DNA of 64,000 nucleotides from Streptococcus oralis subsp. dentisani (GCF_007475365.1 NZ_CP034442.1:1240001-1304000), one strand, 5' to 3'. Positions 9,147 through 19,152 are shown, counted from the stretch's first letter. Translations and numbers: made by a program. Notes: a model not told the origin generated them from the sequence alone.

Positions 9147-9839
9147 TCAATGCTTATTTTCTTCCATCTTCTCACGTCCCAGTTCCCGATAGCTGCGGTC
9201 GCCAACGACTTGGACCGTAAACTGACCGTTCTCATATTCAAGAATCGTCACGCTACCATTATCTAGACCATGCGGATGCATACCATTGATCAGATAAACA
9301 ATGGTTCCAATCGTCATTCCATGGCTGACAACGAGGGCATTTCCCCCACCTTGTTCTTCCATTTCTTTGGCAATCGCTTCAAAGCCTTCCTTGATTCGAC
9401 TACTGAGTTTTTCCCAACCTTCTGCCCAGCCAGCTGTATCAACCTCTACCAAACCTTCTGCTAGTTCCGCATAGGACAACTGATGAACATGGTCTACATT
9501 GAAAATTCTCGGAATCAACCCCATAAAGAGGTCCCCATCATAGGCTCCATCAAAACTACCAAAACACCACTCACGGATTCGCTTATCCATTCGATAAGGA
9601 ATTTTCCCCTGCAAGCCGAGTTCTTCCAGGATAATTCCCATGGTTTGAATAGTGCGCCCTGAATCGCTAGAATAAGCTCGGTCAAACTGCAAACCAGACT
9701 CTCTCAAGCCAATTCCTAACTCATGAATTCCCAACTCACCTTCTGCTGTTAGAGGTGTATCACTCCATCCTTGCGCACGTCCAATCGTGTTAAACATCGT
9801 TTTTCCATGACGGACCAAGTACAATCTTACTTTAGACAT
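9147..9839 (-). CDS. Histidine phosphatase family protein (phosphoglycerate mutase-like)
   Basis: 230 aa. The catalytic RHG motif is LVRHGKTMFNT at residue 8, and the second histidine is in ALVVSHGMTIGTIVY near residue 178. The acid/base region GSFDGAYDGD resembles broad-specificity phosphatases more than glycolytic mutases. It hydrolyses phosphate esters through a phosphohistidine; the substrate is unknown. It is monocistronic, with an extended -10 TGATATAAT (minus, 9862-9870) upstream and its own terminator. One csRNA gene lies directly upstream in the same orientation. Confidence 0.9.
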   Translation of the reverse strand: MSKVRLYLVRHGKTMFNTIGRAQGWSDTPLTAEGELGIHELGIGLRESGLQFDRAYSSDSGRTIQTMGIILEELGLQGKIPYRMDKRIREWCFGSFDGAYDGDLFMGLIPRIFNVDHVHQLSYAELAEGLVEVDTAGWAEGWEKLSSRIKEGFEAIAKEMEEQGGGNALVVSHGMTIGTIVYLINGMHPHGLDNGSVTILEYENGQFTVQVVGDRSYRELGREKMEENKH

Positions 9840-9927
9840 TTTCTATCCTCCATTTTCTTCTATTATATCATGGATCAAAGAAATATTCGGCTTTCAACAG
9901 TAAAGCCCGCTCTCGTAATTTTCCCAC

Positions 9928-10015
9928 AAGAAAAGCTACCCTAACGGTAGCTTTCCTAGGAGATTATTATGAAAAAGTTTAGGATTCTAATTAAATAAAG
10001 TTAGGAGATCTTTAT
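9928..10015 (-). ncRNA. Cia-dependent small RNA (csRNA), third locus
   Basis: About 88 nt is predicted. It has a CiaR repeat (10043-10059), -10 TATAAT (minus, 10022-10027), a perfect 11-bp 5' stem (ATTAAATAAAG / CTTTATTTAAT, loop ATCTCCTAA), an open stretch TTTTTCATAATAATCTCCT complementary to ribosome binding site plus start codon, and a terminator AAAGCTACC-gttag-GGTAGCTTTTCTT. It shares the template with the tandem pair 5 kb away but has a different terminator stem. Confidence 0.87.
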
Positions 10016-10021
10016 TTAATG

Positions 10022-10059
10022 ATTATAGTATACACAGTCATCCTTAAACTCAACTTAAA
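10022..10059 (-). promoter_or_regulatory. CiaR operator and -10 of the third csRNA
   Basis: Minus orientation TTTAAG-TTGAG-TTTAAG (10043-10059), an exact CiaR consensus, 15 bp from TATAAT (10022-10027). Confidence 0.88.
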
Positions 10060-10075
10060 TTCTCTCCCTTTTTTA

Positions 10076-11413
10076 TTAATTTTTAAAACTATGGATTGGC
10101 GCAGGAATTTGACCACCGCGAGAGATGAAATCAACAGACGAAGTCCCGTTGACTTTCATAACTGGAGCTGTTCCTAGCAAGCCACCAAACTCAATCATAT
10201 CGCCTTCTTTGCCCTTTGGAATGATACGGACGGCCGTTGTCTTCATGTTAATGACACCAATTGCCGCCTCATCCGCAATCATAGCTGCAATGGTTTCAGC
10301 AGGCGTATCTTCTGGAATGGCAATCATATCCAACCCAACAGAACAGATAGCCGTCATGGCTTCTAGTTTTTCTAAATTCAGAGAGCCATTTTGCACTGCA
10401 GCAATCATCCCCTCATCTTCAGAAACGGGGATAAAAGCACCTGACAAGCCACCGACTTGGTTACAAGCCATCACTCCGCCCTTTTTAACTTGGTCATTCA
10501 AAAGAGCGAGGGCAGCCGTCGTCCCATGCGTGCCAACTGTTTCTAGGCCCATTTCCTCAAGGACACGTGCCACAGAATCACCAACCGCAGGAGTAGGTGC
10601 CAAACTTAGGTCGACAATTCCAAAGTCAACACCAAGGCGTTCACTCGCCATTTGCCCAACCAATTGACCGATACGAGTTATCTTGAATGCCGTTTTCTTG
10701 ACTGTTTCCGCTACTACATCAAAGCTCTGTCCACGAACTTTTTCTAAGGCACGCTTGACAACTCCCGGACCAGAAACCCCGACATTGATGATAACATCTG
10801 CTTCACCGACACCGTGGAAGGCTCCCGCCATAAAAGGATTATCCTCAACGGCGTTAGCAAATACGACCAACTTGGCAGCTCCCATATCCGATAAGCTCGC
10901 TGTTTCCTTGATAATACGTCCCATATCTGCGACCGCAGTCATGTTGATGCCTGACTTGGTTGAGCCGATATTGACAGACGAACAAACCTTGTCTGTCTCA
11001 GCTAGAGCTCGCGGGATAGAATTGATGAGGATTTCATCTCCTTTTTGGTAGCCTTTTTGTACCAAAGCTGAGAATCCACCGATAAAGTCAACACCAATCT
11101 CCTTGGCAGCCTTGTCAAGTGCCTTTGCCAAAACAACATAGTCTGTCGCATCAGTCGCTGCACCAATCAATGAAATCGGAGTCACCGATACCCGTTTATT
11201 AACAATAGGAATCCCAAGTTCTGCAGCAATTTCATCTCCCACAGCCACTAGATTTGCAGCTTTAGTGGTGATTTTTTGGTAAATCTTTTCAGCAGCACGT
11301 TCAATATCTGGATCAATACAGTCCAAAAGGGAAATCCCCATGGTGATGGTTCTGATATCGAAGTTCTGCTCCTCAATCATGGCAATGGTTTCTGTAACTT
11401 GTCTAATATCCAT
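10076..11413 (-). CDS. PFL family protein (DUF711 / UPF0210)
   Basis: 445 aa, full length for the family. Glycine-rich repeats such as [31 protein letters not shown] and [16 protein letters not shown] are typical of DUF711, which has a pyruvate formate-lyase-like fold but no demonstrated reaction. It follows the ACT-domain gene by 9 bp, and the pair is conserved in Firmicutes, suggesting an amino-acid-sensing partner. The Cys residues present are not in a glycyl-radical arrangement. Function is unknown. Confidence 0.9.
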   Translation of the reverse strand: MDIRQVTETIAMIEEQNFDIRTITMGISLLDCIDPDIERAAEKIYQKITTKAANLVAVGDEIAAELGIPIVNKRVSVTPISLIGAATDATDYVVLAKALDKAAKEIGVDFIGGFSALVQKGYQKGDEILINSIPRALAETDKVCSSVNIGSTKSGINMTAVADMGRIIKETASLSDMGAAKLVVFANAVEDNPFMAGAFHGVGEADVIINVGVSGPGVVKRALEKVRGQSFDVVAETVKKTAFKITRIGQLVGQMASERLGVDFGIVDLSLAPTPAVGDSVARVLEEMGLETVGTHGTTAALALLNDQVKKGGVMACNQVGGLSGAFIPVSEDEGMIAAVQNGSLNLEKLEAMTAICSVGLDMIAIPEDTPAETIAAMIADEAAIGVINMKTTAVRIIPKGKEGDMIEFGGLLGTAPVMKVNGTSSVDFISRGGQIPAPIHSFKN

Positions 11414-11422
11414 GATGACCTC

Positions 11423-11689
11423 CTAGATATTATACATAGCGTCAAAAATCGCCGCACTTTGAATATTGATTTTGACATTCAAGGTCTGACCGAAAGTTTC
11501 AAACTCATTTCGCAGATAAGTGAAATCCTGTTTTTCGTCACTAGAAACGACCGCCATCATAGTAAAGTATTCATCCAACACCGTCTGAGAGATATCGTCA
11601 ATATTCAAACCCAACTCTGCAATCTTAGTAGACACGCCTGCAACGATCCCAGCCTTGTCCTTACCAACCACTGTAATAATAGCCTTCAT
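11423..11689 (-). CDS. ACT domain protein (UPF0237)
   Basis: 88 aa, one ACT domain spanning the protein: MKAIITVVGKDKAGIVAGVSTKIAELGLNI is the ligand-binding loop of the GcvR-like ACT family. ACT domains bind amino acids and act as sensors. It is the first gene of the pair with the DUF711 protein and probably modulates it. The ligand is unknown. Confidence 0.9.
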   Translation of the reverse strand: MKAIITVVGKDKAGIVAGVSTKIAELGLNIDDISQTVLDEYFTMMAVVSSDEKQDFTYLRNEFETFGQTLNVKINIQSAAIFDAMYNI

Positions 11690-11776
11690 TCTTATACCCC
11701 ATTTCTACGATTTTTAGAAAACCTGAACGTTTTTGATTTTCTTTTTTCCTAGTATAGCATATTTCCGTCAAAAATA

Positions 11777-11836
11777 CTAAAAAACGCCTGCTTACGAAGT
11801 TGTTCTTAAACAAAAAACAATTTCGTAAACAAGCGT
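11777..11836 (-). terminator. Terminator of the ribosomal protein operon
   Basis: Long stem, on the minus strand ACGCTTGTTTACGAAATTGTT (11816-11836) against AACAACTTCGTAAGCAGGCGT (11784-11804), followed by TTTTTT. Nearly all 21 positions pair. Because it closes a long operon, its strength matters. Confidence 0.9.
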
Positions 11837-11848
11837 CTACCCTATCAA

Positions 11849-11936
11849 ATGATGATGAGTGTTCCCGCTAGGACCGAAGTCCCAGCGGTAGACCAGAGCT
11901 AGACTAAGAGCACAAGACTCCATCATCATAACACTC
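11849..11936. other. Structured 3' UTR after rplQ, possible pseudoknot
   Basis: Two 7-9-bp complementarities interleave. ATGATGATG (11849-11857) pairs with CATCATCAT (11921-11929), and GAGTGTT (11857-11863) pairs with AACACTC (11930-11936). The order is not nested, so they form either a pseudoknot or two exclusive states. Inside is a tight hairpin CGCTaGGAC-cgaa-GTCCcAGCG (11866-11887). It lies between the rplQ stop and the operon terminator. Confidence 0.55.
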
Positions 11937-11952
11937 AACAAAATTGATGATT

Positions 11953-12339
11953 TTATACTAATTCGATGATCGCCATTGGCGCAGCATCACCACGACGTGG
12001 TTCAGTTTTAAGGATACGAGTGTATCCACCGTTACGTTCAGCATAACGAGGTGCGATTTCTGAGAACAATTTTTGAAGTGCTGTAGTAGAAGTGTACTTA
12101 TCAGTTGCTTCATCATAGTTTTCAGATGCGATTTCATTACGTACGAAAGCAGCTGCTTGACGACGTGCGTGCAAATCACCACGTTTACCTAGAGTAATCA
12201 TTTTTTCAACAGTTTTACGGATTTCTTTAGCACGAGCTTCAGTTGTCACGATTGATTCGTTGATCAAAAGGTCAGTTGTCAAATCGCGAAGCATTGCTTT
12301 ACGTTGTGAGCTAGTGCGTCCTAGTTTACGGTAAGCCAT
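11953..12339 (-). CDS. rplQ: 50S ribosomal protein L17
   Basis: 128 aa, starting [20 protein letters not shown], the L17 signature. It is a large-subunit protein near the exit tunnel. It is the last gene of the operon, 11 bp after rpoA. AAGGAGG precedes the ATG. It is followed by a structured region and the main terminator. Confidence 0.98.
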   Translation of the reverse strand: MAYRKLGRTSSQRKAMLRDLTTDLLINESIVTTEARAKEIRKTVEKMITLGKRGDLHARRQAAAFVRNEIASENYDEATDKYTSTTALQKLFSEIAPRYAERNGGYTRILKTEPRRGDAAPMAIIELV

Positions 12340-12350
12340 GTATTCCTCCT

Positions 12351-13286
12351 TTATTTATCTTTTAATCCAAGACCCAAGTCAATGAGTTTGAGTTTCACTT
12401 CTTCCAAACTCTTGCGTCCAAGATTTCGTACTTTCATCATCTCTGCTTCAGATTTTTCTGTCAAATCATGCACAGTGTTGATACCGGCACGTTTCAAACA
12501 GTTGTATGAACGCACAGACAAGTCCAGTTCCTCAATCGTACGATCCAAAATACGATCGTCAGATTCAGTATCAGCTTCTTTCATCACTTCAGTTGACTTA
12601 GCAATCTCAGTAAGATTTGTAAACAAATCAAGATGTTCTGTCAAGATTCGTGCTGAAAGCCCTAAAGCATCTTCTGGAATAATTGTTCCATTAGTCAAGA
12701 TTTCAAGGGTTAATTTGTCAAAACCATCGTTGCTACCTACACGAGCAGGTTCAACTTGATAGTTGACTTTTGTAACTGGTGTATAAATAGAATCTACAGC
12801 AAGTGTTCCAACTGGTGCATTATCTTTTTTGTTTTCATCAGCAGGTACATATCCACGACCACTGTTAACAGTCATTGTCGCTTTTAGGGAAGAACCTTCA
12901 CCGATTGTAAAGAGATAATGATCTGGATTTACAATCTCAATATCACTGTCAGTCAAAATGTCTCCAGCTGTAATTTCAGCAGGGCCTTCAACGTCAAGCT
13001 CAATAATTTTTTCGTCTTCAACGTATGATTTCACTGCAATCCCTTTAATGTTCAGAATGATTTGCATCACGTCTTCACGAACACCTGGAACTGTGTCGAA
13101 CTCATGCAAGACACCTTCAATGTTGATAGATGTCACTGCTGCTCCTGGTAGAGAAGCTAGTAGTACACGACGAAGAGAGTTACCAAGAGTTGTACCGTAG
13201 CCACGTTCAAGCGGTTCGATTACAAACTTGCCATAATCTTTATTTTCATCAATTTTTGTTATATTTGGTTTTTCAAACTCGATCAT
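12351..13286 (-). CDS. rpoA: DNA-directed RNA polymerase subunit alpha
   Basis: 311 aa. The N-terminal assembly domain covers about residues 1-230, with the [15 protein letters not shown] segment. The C-terminal domain (about 245-311, [19 protein letters not shown] and [15 protein letters not shown]) binds UP elements and activators. The linker is acidic (KEADTESDD). It sits between rpsK (42 bp) and rplQ (11 bp), the standard alpha-operon order, although rpsD is absent here as is usual in Firmicutes. Confidence 0.98.
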   Translation of the reverse strand: MIEFEKPNITKIDENKDYGKFVIEPLERGYGTTLGNSLRRVLLASLPGAAVTSINIEGVLHEFDTVPGVREDVMQIILNIKGIAVKSYVEDEKIIELDVEGPAEITAGDILTDSDIEIVNPDHYLFTIGEGSSLKATMTVNSGRGYVPADENKKDNAPVGTLAVDSIYTPVTKVNYQVEPARVGSNDGFDKLTLEILTNGTIIPEDALGLSARILTEHLDLFTNLTEIAKSTEVMKEADTESDDRILDRTIEELDLSVRSYNCLKRAGINTVHDLTEKSEAEMMKVRNLGRKSLEEVKLKLIDLGLGLKDK

Positions 13287-13328
13287 TTAGTTACTCCCTC
13301 TTAAACGAAAAGCAGTGTAATGCAATGA

Positions 13329-13712
13329 TTATACACGGCGACGTTTTGGAGGACGAGCACCATTGTGTGGCACTGGAGTCACATCACGAATTGCTGTTAC
13401 TTCAAGACCAGCGGCAGCAAGCGCACGAATAGCTGACTCACGACCAGAACCTGGACCTTTTACAGTAACTTCAACTGATTTAAGACCGTGTTCTTGTGCA
13501 GATTTAGCAGCAGCTTCAGAAGCCATTTGGGCAGCGAATGGTGTAGATTTACGAGAACCTTTGAAACCAAGAGCACCAGCTGATGACCAAGCAATTGCAT
13601 TACCATGCACATCAGTAATCATAACAATAGTGTTATTAAATGTAGCGTGAATATGAGCAATACCAGATTCGATATTCTTTTTCACACGACGTTTACGTGT
13701 TGGTTTAGCCAA
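13329..13712 (-). CDS. rpsK: 30S ribosomal protein S11
   Basis: 127 aa. The S11 signature [13 protein letters not shown] and C-terminal [12 protein letters not shown] are intact. It is part of the platform of the small subunit that lines the mRNA exit. It lies 17 bp after rpsM with its own AGGAGG site. Confidence 0.98.
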
Positions 13713-13729
13713 GACTTTTACCTCCTATA

Positions 13730-14095
13730 TTATTTTTTCTTACCAGCAATCGCAACAGCTTTACCTTTACGAGTGCGAGCGTTGTTTTTAGTGTTTTGTC
13801 CACGGACAGGAAGTCCACGACGGTGACGAATACCACGGTAAGAACCGATTTCCATCAAACGTTTGATGTTCAAGTTTACTTCACGACGAAGGTCACCTTC
13901 AACTTTGATTGCATCCACTTCACGACGGATAGCATCTTCTTGATCTGATGTAAGGTCACGTACACGAACATCTTCTGAGATTCCAGCAGCAGCCAAAATT
14001 TTCTTAGATGTTGCAAGTCCGATACCATAAACGTAAGTCAATGAGATTACTACGCGTTTGTCATTTGGAATGTCAACTCCAGCAATACGAGCCAT
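13730..14095 (-). CDS. rpsM: 30S ribosomal protein S13
   Basis: 121 aa, starting [14 protein letters not shown], with a helix-two-turn-helix body and a basic tail ending AGKKK that reaches the P-site tRNA. The [15 protein letters not shown] signature is present. It lies between rpmJ and rpsK. Confidence 0.98.
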
Positions 14096-14112
14096 GTTTT
14101 CTCCTTTCTATT

Positions 14113-14229
14113 TTATCCTTGACGTTGTTTGTGTTTTGGATTTGCTGGGCAAATTACCATAACACGACCATTACGACGAATTACTTTACAGTATTCGCAA
14201 ATTGGTTTGACCGATGGTCTTACTTTCAT
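14113..14229 (-). CDS. rpmJ: 50S ribosomal protein L36
   Basis: 38 aa, below usual ORF length cut-offs. It reads [20 protein letters not shown] and so on, with zinc ligands Cys11, Cys14, Cys27 and His32, so it is the zinc-binding (C+) form. A GGAGGG site lies upstream of the ATG at 14229. It sits between infA (24 bp) and rpsM (17 bp), its conserved place. Confidence 0.95.
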
Positions 14230-14253
14230 TTCTTATCCCTCCAAGTTTTTCGA

Positions 14254-14472
14254 TTATTTAAAGCGGTAAGTGATACGTCCACGTGTCAAGTCATATGGAC
14301 TCATCTCGACAGTAACACGATCTCCCGCTAAAATACGAATATAGTTTTTACGAATTTTACCAGAAACTGTTGCTAAAATCTGATGTCCATTTTCAAGTTC
14401 AACCGTAAACATTGCGTTAGGCATTGTATCAACTACTTTGCCTTCAACTTCAATCACATCGTCTTTTGCCAC
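14254..14472 (-). CDS. infA: Translation initiation factor IF-1
   Basis: 72 aa from a GTG start at 14472 preceded by GGAGGTG. The longer frame that starts at 14526 has no ribosome binding site and adds residues absent from the family. An S1-type OB fold contains the [15 protein letters not shown] and YDLTRGRI motifs. IF-1 binds the A site during initiation. It lies between adk and rpmJ. Confidence 0.95.
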   Translation of the reverse strand: MAKDDVIEVEGKVVDTMPNAMFTVELENGHQILATVSGKIRKNYIRILAGDRVTVEMSPYDLTRGRITYRFK

Positions 14473-14588
14473 GCAAAAGCACCTCCATAAATTTCGATTT
14501 GATGCCTCTAGACACAGAGACAACAATTATAAGTCAGACTATCTCAGTATAACATTTGTAACGATTTTTTGCAAGTGTGAAAAACGCT

Positions 14589-15227
14589 TTATTTCAAATT
14601 TGTCAATACTTTTTCGATATCTTTGAACACATCATTGATATCTTGATTTCCTTCGATATCGTGAACTAAACCTTGTGCACGGTAGTGAGCAATGATTGGT
14701 TCACCTTGGGCGATATTCACATCCAAGCGACGTTTCACTGTCTCAGGTTTGTCATCTTCACGTTGGTAGTAATCTTTTTCTTTGTAGTCAACTGGTGGGT
14801 TGAAAACTTTGTGGAAGGTTTCACCTGTTTCGCGGTGGATGATACGGCCACTTAAACGTTCCAAGAGACAGTCTGGATTCACTTCGATGTTGATCACACC
14901 TTCCAATTCAATACCAAGTTCAGCCAATGTTTTATCCAAGGCATGAGCTTGTTCAATCGTACGTGGGTAACCATCTAACAAGAAACCTGTTTCTTTGATA
15001 TCATCCTGTGAAAGGCGTTCTTTAACAATTCCATTTGTAACTTCATCTGGAACCAACTCACCTTTGTCGATGTATGACTTTGCAAGCACACCCATTTCAG
15101 TTTGATTTGCCATAGCAGCACGGAACATATCCCCAGTTGAAATGTGTGCCACGTGGAATTGTTCCACAATTTTAGCTGCTTGCGTTCCCTTACCTGCTCC
15201 AGGTAAGCCCATAATCAAAAGATTCAT
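14589..15227 (-). CDS. adk: Adenylate kinase
   Basis: 212 aa. The P-loop [11 protein letters not shown] is at residue 7, with DGYPRT near 88. The LID domain ([19 protein letters not shown]) lacks the four cysteines of zinc-type Gram-positive enzymes, as is normal in streptococci. It catalyses ATP + AMP = 2 ADP. It lies between secY and infA, its usual position. Confidence 0.98.
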   Translation of the reverse strand: MNLLIMGLPGAGKGTQAAKIVEQFHVAHISTGDMFRAAMANQTEMGVLAKSYIDKGELVPDEVTNGIVKERLSQDDIKETGFLLDGYPRTIEQAHALDKTLAELGIELEGVINIEVNPDCLLERLSGRIIHRETGETFHKVFNPPVDYKEKDYYQREDDKPETVKRRLDVNIAQGEPIIAHYRAQGLVHDIEGNQDINDVFKDIEKVLTNLK

Positions 15228-15304
15228 GATCTGATCTCCTTATTTTGTATTTAAATAGAAGCAGAAAACTGTTCTAACTCCTATTTAAAAACAAAATAGA
15301 AGAG

Positions 15305-15322
15305 GGGAGACGAAAGTCTCCC
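15305..15322 (-). promoter_or_regulatory. Hairpin in the secY-adk gap
   Basis: On the minus strand GGGAGAC-tttc-GTCTCCC is followed by CCTCTTCTATTTTGTTTTT. It resembles an imperfect terminator or a processing hairpin; the 145-bp gap is unusual inside this operon. The gap also holds the inverted pair AAATAG / CTATTT. Confidence 0.45.
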
Positions 15323-15372
15323 TTATAGATAGACTTTCATACTCCACTCTCTAAGCAAAAGTAGTCTTGCTT

Positions 15373-16683
15373 TTATTCTGTTTTGTCCATGAAACCAACA
15401 TACTTACGTTTCAATAGGTAACCTTCTAGCTGTTTGATTCCTTCAATACCTGTCGAAATAATGATCAAAAGACTAGTTCCCCCAAAAGCAACCGCTTCTG
15501 AGAGCCCAAAGACATCTTTTGCTACAATCGGCAAGATTGAAATCACACCAAGGAAAAGGGAACCGACGGTTGCAAGGCGACGAAGAAGTTTCGACATGAA
15601 CTCTTCTGTTCCCTTACCAGGACGGACACCGTGGATATAGGCTCCGCTCTTTTGCAAGTTTTCTGCTGCTTTCTCTGGATTGATCTGTACAAATGTATAG
15701 AAGAATGTAAAGAGAATAATCAGCAGCGCATACATGGCAACACCTGTTGGAGATGTTGTCGCAAGCATTTCTTGTGCTGTACGTACCCAAGTCCAATCAA
15801 GCCCCATAGCGCTGACAAACTGAAGAATAGCCGCAGGAGCTGCCGTAATCGAACTTGCAAAGATAACTGGGATAACACCAGCAGGATTAACCTTCAAAGG
15901 AAGGTAAGAACTGGATGGAGCACCTTGAGCAACTTTTGTATATTGGATCGGAATTTTATATTCTGCCTGTTGTACATATGTTGTAAAGTAAACAATCAAC
16001 AAAACAGCGATAATGAGAATAACGACAAATATAATAGATGACGTCAACCGATCACTTGGAATATTGACAAAATAGTCCACGTAGATGCCATGAATCATCT
16101 CTGGAATTGAAGCCACAATCCCAGCAAAGATAATCATAGACACCCCGTTACCATATCCCTTATCAGTGATTTGCTCCCCGAGCCAAGTAACAATCATAGT
16201 ACCTGCAGTCAGGATAATGCCAATCGTAACAAAGACTTGAGGGGTTAGATCTGTCGTTAATAATTTTGCACCAGATAGAGTGTTAAAACCAGCAGTGATT
16301 CCGATTGATTGCACAAACGCAAGTACAAGCGCAATATAACGAGTCGCTTGGTTTATCTTTCTCCGTCCTACTTCCCCCTGCTTGCCCCACTCTACAAACT
16401 TTGGAACAATATCCATTTGTAGCAATTGAACAACGATGGAAGCTGTGATATACGGACTCACACCGAGTGCAAAAACCGAAAAGTTCTTCATGGCATTCCC
16501 TGAAACTAAACTAAGCATGTTCAAGAAGGATAATCCACTCAAAGCTTCCAGACTTTTTGCATTCACACCTGGTACAGTAATACTAGTCCCGATACGGAAG
16601 ACAAGTATGATAAAAATCGTAAAGAGAATTTTTGATCGTACTTTCTTAACCTTGAGGGCCTCTTTTAATAATTTAAAAAACAT
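15373..16683 (-). CDS. secY: Preprotein translocase subunit SecY
   Basis: 436 aa with ten predicted membrane segments. It is the channel of the Sec translocon in the cytoplasmic membrane. Signatures include FRIGTSITVPG in TM1, the GNAMKNFSVFALGVSPYITAS plug region, and the C-terminal cytosolic KRKYVGF tail. It follows rplO by 11 bp, the conserved spc operon place. This is the housekeeping SecY, not an accessory SecY2. Confidence 0.98.
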   Translation of the reverse strand: MFFKLLKEALKVKKVRSKILFTIFIILVFRIGTSITVPGVNAKSLEALSGLSFLNMLSLVSGNAMKNFSVFALGVSPYITASIVVQLLQMDIVPKFVEWGKQGEVGRRKINQATRYIALVLAFVQSIGITAGFNTLSGAKLLTTDLTPQVFVTIGIILTAGTMIVTWLGEQITDKGYGNGVSMIIFAGIVASIPEMIHGIYVDYFVNIPSDRLTSSIIFVVILIIAVLLIVYFTTYVQQAEYKIPIQYTKVAQGAPSSSYLPLKVNPAGVIPVIFASSITAAPAAILQFVSAMGLDWTWVRTAQEMLATTSPTGVAMYALLIILFTFFYTFVQINPEKAAENLQKSGAYIHGVRPGKGTEEFMSKLLRRLATVGSLFLGVISILPIVAKDVFGLSEAVAFGGTSLLIIISTGIEGIKQLEGYLLKRKYVGFMDKTE

Positions 16684-16694
16684 AGGTCACCTCT

Positions 16695-17135
16695 CTAGAT
16701 GACTTCTACTGAACCACCTTTAGCAGTGATAGCTTCTTCAGCTGTTTTTGAGAATTTAGCTGCTTTCACAGTCAACTTCTTAGTCAACTCACCGTTACCA
16801 AGAATTTTAACACCTGATTTTTCAGCCTTTACAATTCCTGCTTCGATAAGAACAACTGGAGTAACTTCAGTACCATCTTCAAAAACGTTCAATTGATCAA
16901 GATTTACAATTGCGTATTCTTTAGCGTTGATGTTAGTGAATCCACGTTTTGGAAGACGACGGAACAATGGAGTTTGTCCACCTTCAAAACCAAGGCGAAC
17001 TCCGCCACCGCTACGAGCTTTTTGACCTTTTTGACCGCGACCAGATGTTTTACCGTTACCTGATGAAGTACCACGACCAACACGGTTACGTACTTTACGA
17101 GAACCTTCTGCAGGTTTCAATTCATGAAGTTTCAT
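16695..17135 (-). CDS. rplO: 50S ribosomal protein L15
   Basis: 146 aa, with a basic Gly-rich N-terminal extension ([22 protein letters not shown]) that threads into 23S rRNA and a globular C-terminus. It follows rpmD after an unusually long 144-bp gap that carries a 12-bp perfect hairpin. Confidence 0.98.
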   Translation of the reverse strand: MKLHELKPAEGSRKVRNRVGRGTSSGNGKTSGRGQKGQKARSGGGVRLGFEGGQTPLFRRLPKRGFTNINAKEYAIVNLDQLNVFEDGTEVTPVVLIEAGIVKAEKSGVKILGNGELTKKLTVKAAKFSKTAEEAITAKGGSVEVI

Positions 17136-17240
17136 TATTATTTTCTCCTCTTTTGTAAAATGCTAGCGCCGATAAGAGAGAAAAGGTTGTCTCCCTTATC
17201 AACTCGCCTATACATCGTCATCTTAGATGACTATACCTAG

Positions 17241-17274
17241 TTTTAGGGGATGAGTATTGTCACATCCCCTAAAA
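17241..17274 (-). promoter_or_regulatory. 12-bp perfect hairpin between rpmD and rplO
   Basis: TTTTAGGGGATG (17241-17252) / CATCCCCTAAAA (17263-17274) with a 10-base loop, just after the rpmD stop. On the minus strand no U-tract follows, so it is more likely an RNA-stability or processing element than a terminator. Confidence 0.6.
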
Positions 17275-17279
17275 ATTCA

Positions 17280-17462
17280 TTAGTTTACTTCTTCAACTGT
17301 TACCAAGTGAGATACTGCAGTGATCATACCACGGATAGCAGCGTTGTCTTCTTTGATAACAGAGCTGTTCAATTTGCCAAGTCCAAGTGCTACAACAGTT
17401 TTACGTTGTGATGGAATGCGTCCGATTGGAGACTTAGTCAAAGTAATTTTAATTTGAGCCAT
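17280..17462 (-). CDS. rpmD: 50S ribosomal protein L30
   Basis: 60 aa from the ATG at 17462, which follows AAAGGGGATAAA; the longer open frame overlaps rpsE and is not used. It starts [15 protein letters not shown], the L30 signature. It starts 13 bp after the rpsE stop. Confidence 0.97.
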   Translation of the reverse strand: MAQIKITLTKSPIGRIPSQRKTVVALGLGKLNSSVIKEDNAAIRGMITAVSHLVTVEEVN

Positions 17463-17475
17463 TTTATCCCCTTTC

Positions 17476-17970
17476 TTATGCCAAATCAGAAACTGAAATA
17501 CCACGAAGGGCAGCAACTTCTTCAGCGCGTTTCAATTGTTTCAAACCTTCAACAGTTGCACGAACAATGTTGATTGGAGTGTTAGAACCAAGTGATTTAG
17601 ATGTAATATCTGCCACACCTGCCAATTCCACAACGGCACGAACTGCACCACCAGCGGCAACTCCAGAACCTTCTACAGCAGGTTTCAACAATACTTTAGC
17701 TCCACCAAATTCTGAAAGAACTTCGTGTGGGATTGTTGTTCCAACCATAGGAACTTCAATCAAGTTTTTCTTAGCATCTTCTACTGCTTTACGGATTGCT
17801 TCTGGAACTTCTTGAGCTTTACCAGTACCAAATCCTACGCGACCATTGTGGTCACCAACAACAACAAGAGCTGCGAAACGAAGACGACGTCCACCTTTAA
17901 CAACTTTTGTAACACGGTTGACAGCAACTACGCGTTCTTCTAATTCAACTGCATTGTCTTTAAATGCCAT
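17476..17970 (-). CDS. rpsE: 30S ribosomal protein S5
   Basis: 164 aa. It has the N-terminal double-stranded RNA-binding fold ([21 protein letters not shown]) and the C-terminal S5 fold with [13 protein letters not shown]. It takes part in decoding accuracy and mRNA helicase activity at the entry tunnel. It lies between rplR and rpmD. Confidence 0.98.
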   Translation of the reverse strand: MAFKDNAVELEERVVAVNRVTKVVKGGRRLRFAALVVVGDHNGRVGFGTGKAQEVPEAIRKAVEDAKKNLIEVPMVGTTIPHEVLSEFGGAKVLLKPAVEGSGVAAGGAVRAVVELAGVADITSKSLGSNTPINIVRATVEGLKQLKRAEEVAALRGISVSDLA

Positions 17971-17987
17971 TTTCTAGTGTCCTCCTA

Positions 17988-18344
17988 TTAGAATTTCAAT
18001 CCGTTTTCACGAGCTGCATCAGCCAAAGCTTTCACACGTCCGTGATATAGATATCCACCGCGGTCGAACACCACTTCTGAAATACCTTTAGCGTTTGCAC
18101 GTTCTGCAACGAGTTTACCGACAGCAACGGCTTGTTCAGTTTTAGTTCCTTTTGAAACTTCTTTGTCAAGAGTTGAAGCACTTGCGAGCGTTACACCCGC
18201 TACGTCATCAATCACTTGAGCGTAGATGCCTGTATTAGAACGGAATACGTTCAAACGTGGGCGATCAGCAGTTCCAGAGAGTTTTCCGCGAACGCGACGA
18301 TGGCGTTTTTGGCGGAGTTTGTTTTTATCTGGTTTAGAAATCAC
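17988..18344 (-). CDS. rplR: 50S ribosomal protein L18
   Basis: 118 aa from a GTG at 18344 preceded by AGAGGTG; upstream in-frame codons lack a site. It binds 5S rRNA with L5. It has the [20 protein letters not shown] signature and ends RENGLKF. It lies between rplF and rpsE. Confidence 0.96.
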
Positions 18345-18427
18345 AGTTTTCACCTCTTTAGTTTTAAATCGTGTGCTATGCACAAAGTTGGAAAATAGGT
18401 TGGTGGTTGAAGATCAACCACTCAACA

Positions 18428-18964
18428 TTATTTACCTGTTTTACCTTCTTTAAGACGAACGTATTCGCCAACGTAACGGATACCTTTACCTTTATATGGT
18501 TCTGGTGAGCGAAGGCTACGTACGTAAGCAGCTGTTTGACCAACTACTTCTTTTGAAATTCCGCTGATAACGATTGTCGTTGGGTTTGGAAGTTCAAAAG
18601 TAATTCCTTCTGGAGCTTCAACTTCATCTGGATGAGATTTACCAACAGCCAAGACAAGTTTTTTTCCTTGAAGTTGTGCACGGTAACCAACCCCACGCAT
18701 TTCAAGTTCTTTCTTGAATCCTTCTGATACACCAACAACCATGTTGTTCAAAAGGGCACGAGTAGTTCCGTGGATTGTTTTCATTTCTTTTGAATCGTTT
18801 GGACGGTGAAGAGTTACTTCAGCACCTTCCACACGGATTTCAATATCTTTTGAGAACTCACGAGTAAGTTCTCCTTTAGGTCCTTTTACAGTTACTACGT
18901 TGTCATTGTTAGTGAGTTCAACACCAGCAGGCAACACGATAACTTTATTACCAATACGTGACAT
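18428..18964 (-). CDS. rplF: 50S ribosomal protein L6
   Basis: 178 aa, two related L6 folds. It starts [15 protein letters not shown] and its second domain carries [23 protein letters not shown]. It sits near the factor-binding site. It lies downstream of an inverted-repeat element that fills the rpsH-rplF gap. Confidence 0.98.
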   Translation of the reverse strand: MSRIGNKVIVLPAGVELTNNDNVVTVKGPKGELTREFSKDIEIRVEGAEVTLHRPNDSKEMKTIHGTTRALLNNMVVGVSEGFKKELEMRGVGYRAQLQGKKLVLAVGKSHPDEVEAPEGITFELPNPTTIVISGISKEVVGQTAAYVRSLRSPEPYKGKGIRYVGEYVRLKEGKTGK

Positions 18965-19040
18965 GTTTTTATTCTCCTGTTAAATTGTCAGACCATGATG
19001 GCCAGTTTTCACGGGGTTAAATCGATTTCTCGATTAAAGG

Positions 19041-19152
19041 AATATTTAGGTTTCAATTTCAAAGTGAATCTAGGCATCGTCTCGCAGGCATAACTTTGGG
19101 TTAGACAAGAGACGATAACGAAGAGTCGCAAAGAAATTGGGAGCTAAATATT
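19041..19152. repeat. Palindromic element between rpsH and rplF
   Basis: 112 bp with terminal inverted repeats AATATTTAG...CAATTTC and GAAATTG...CTAAATATT. The interior (GCAGGCATAACTTTGGGTTAG...ACGATAACGAAGAG) resembles the inside of the BOX-like element at 4991-5091. Its end overlaps the rpsH stop codon. Confidence 0.6.
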
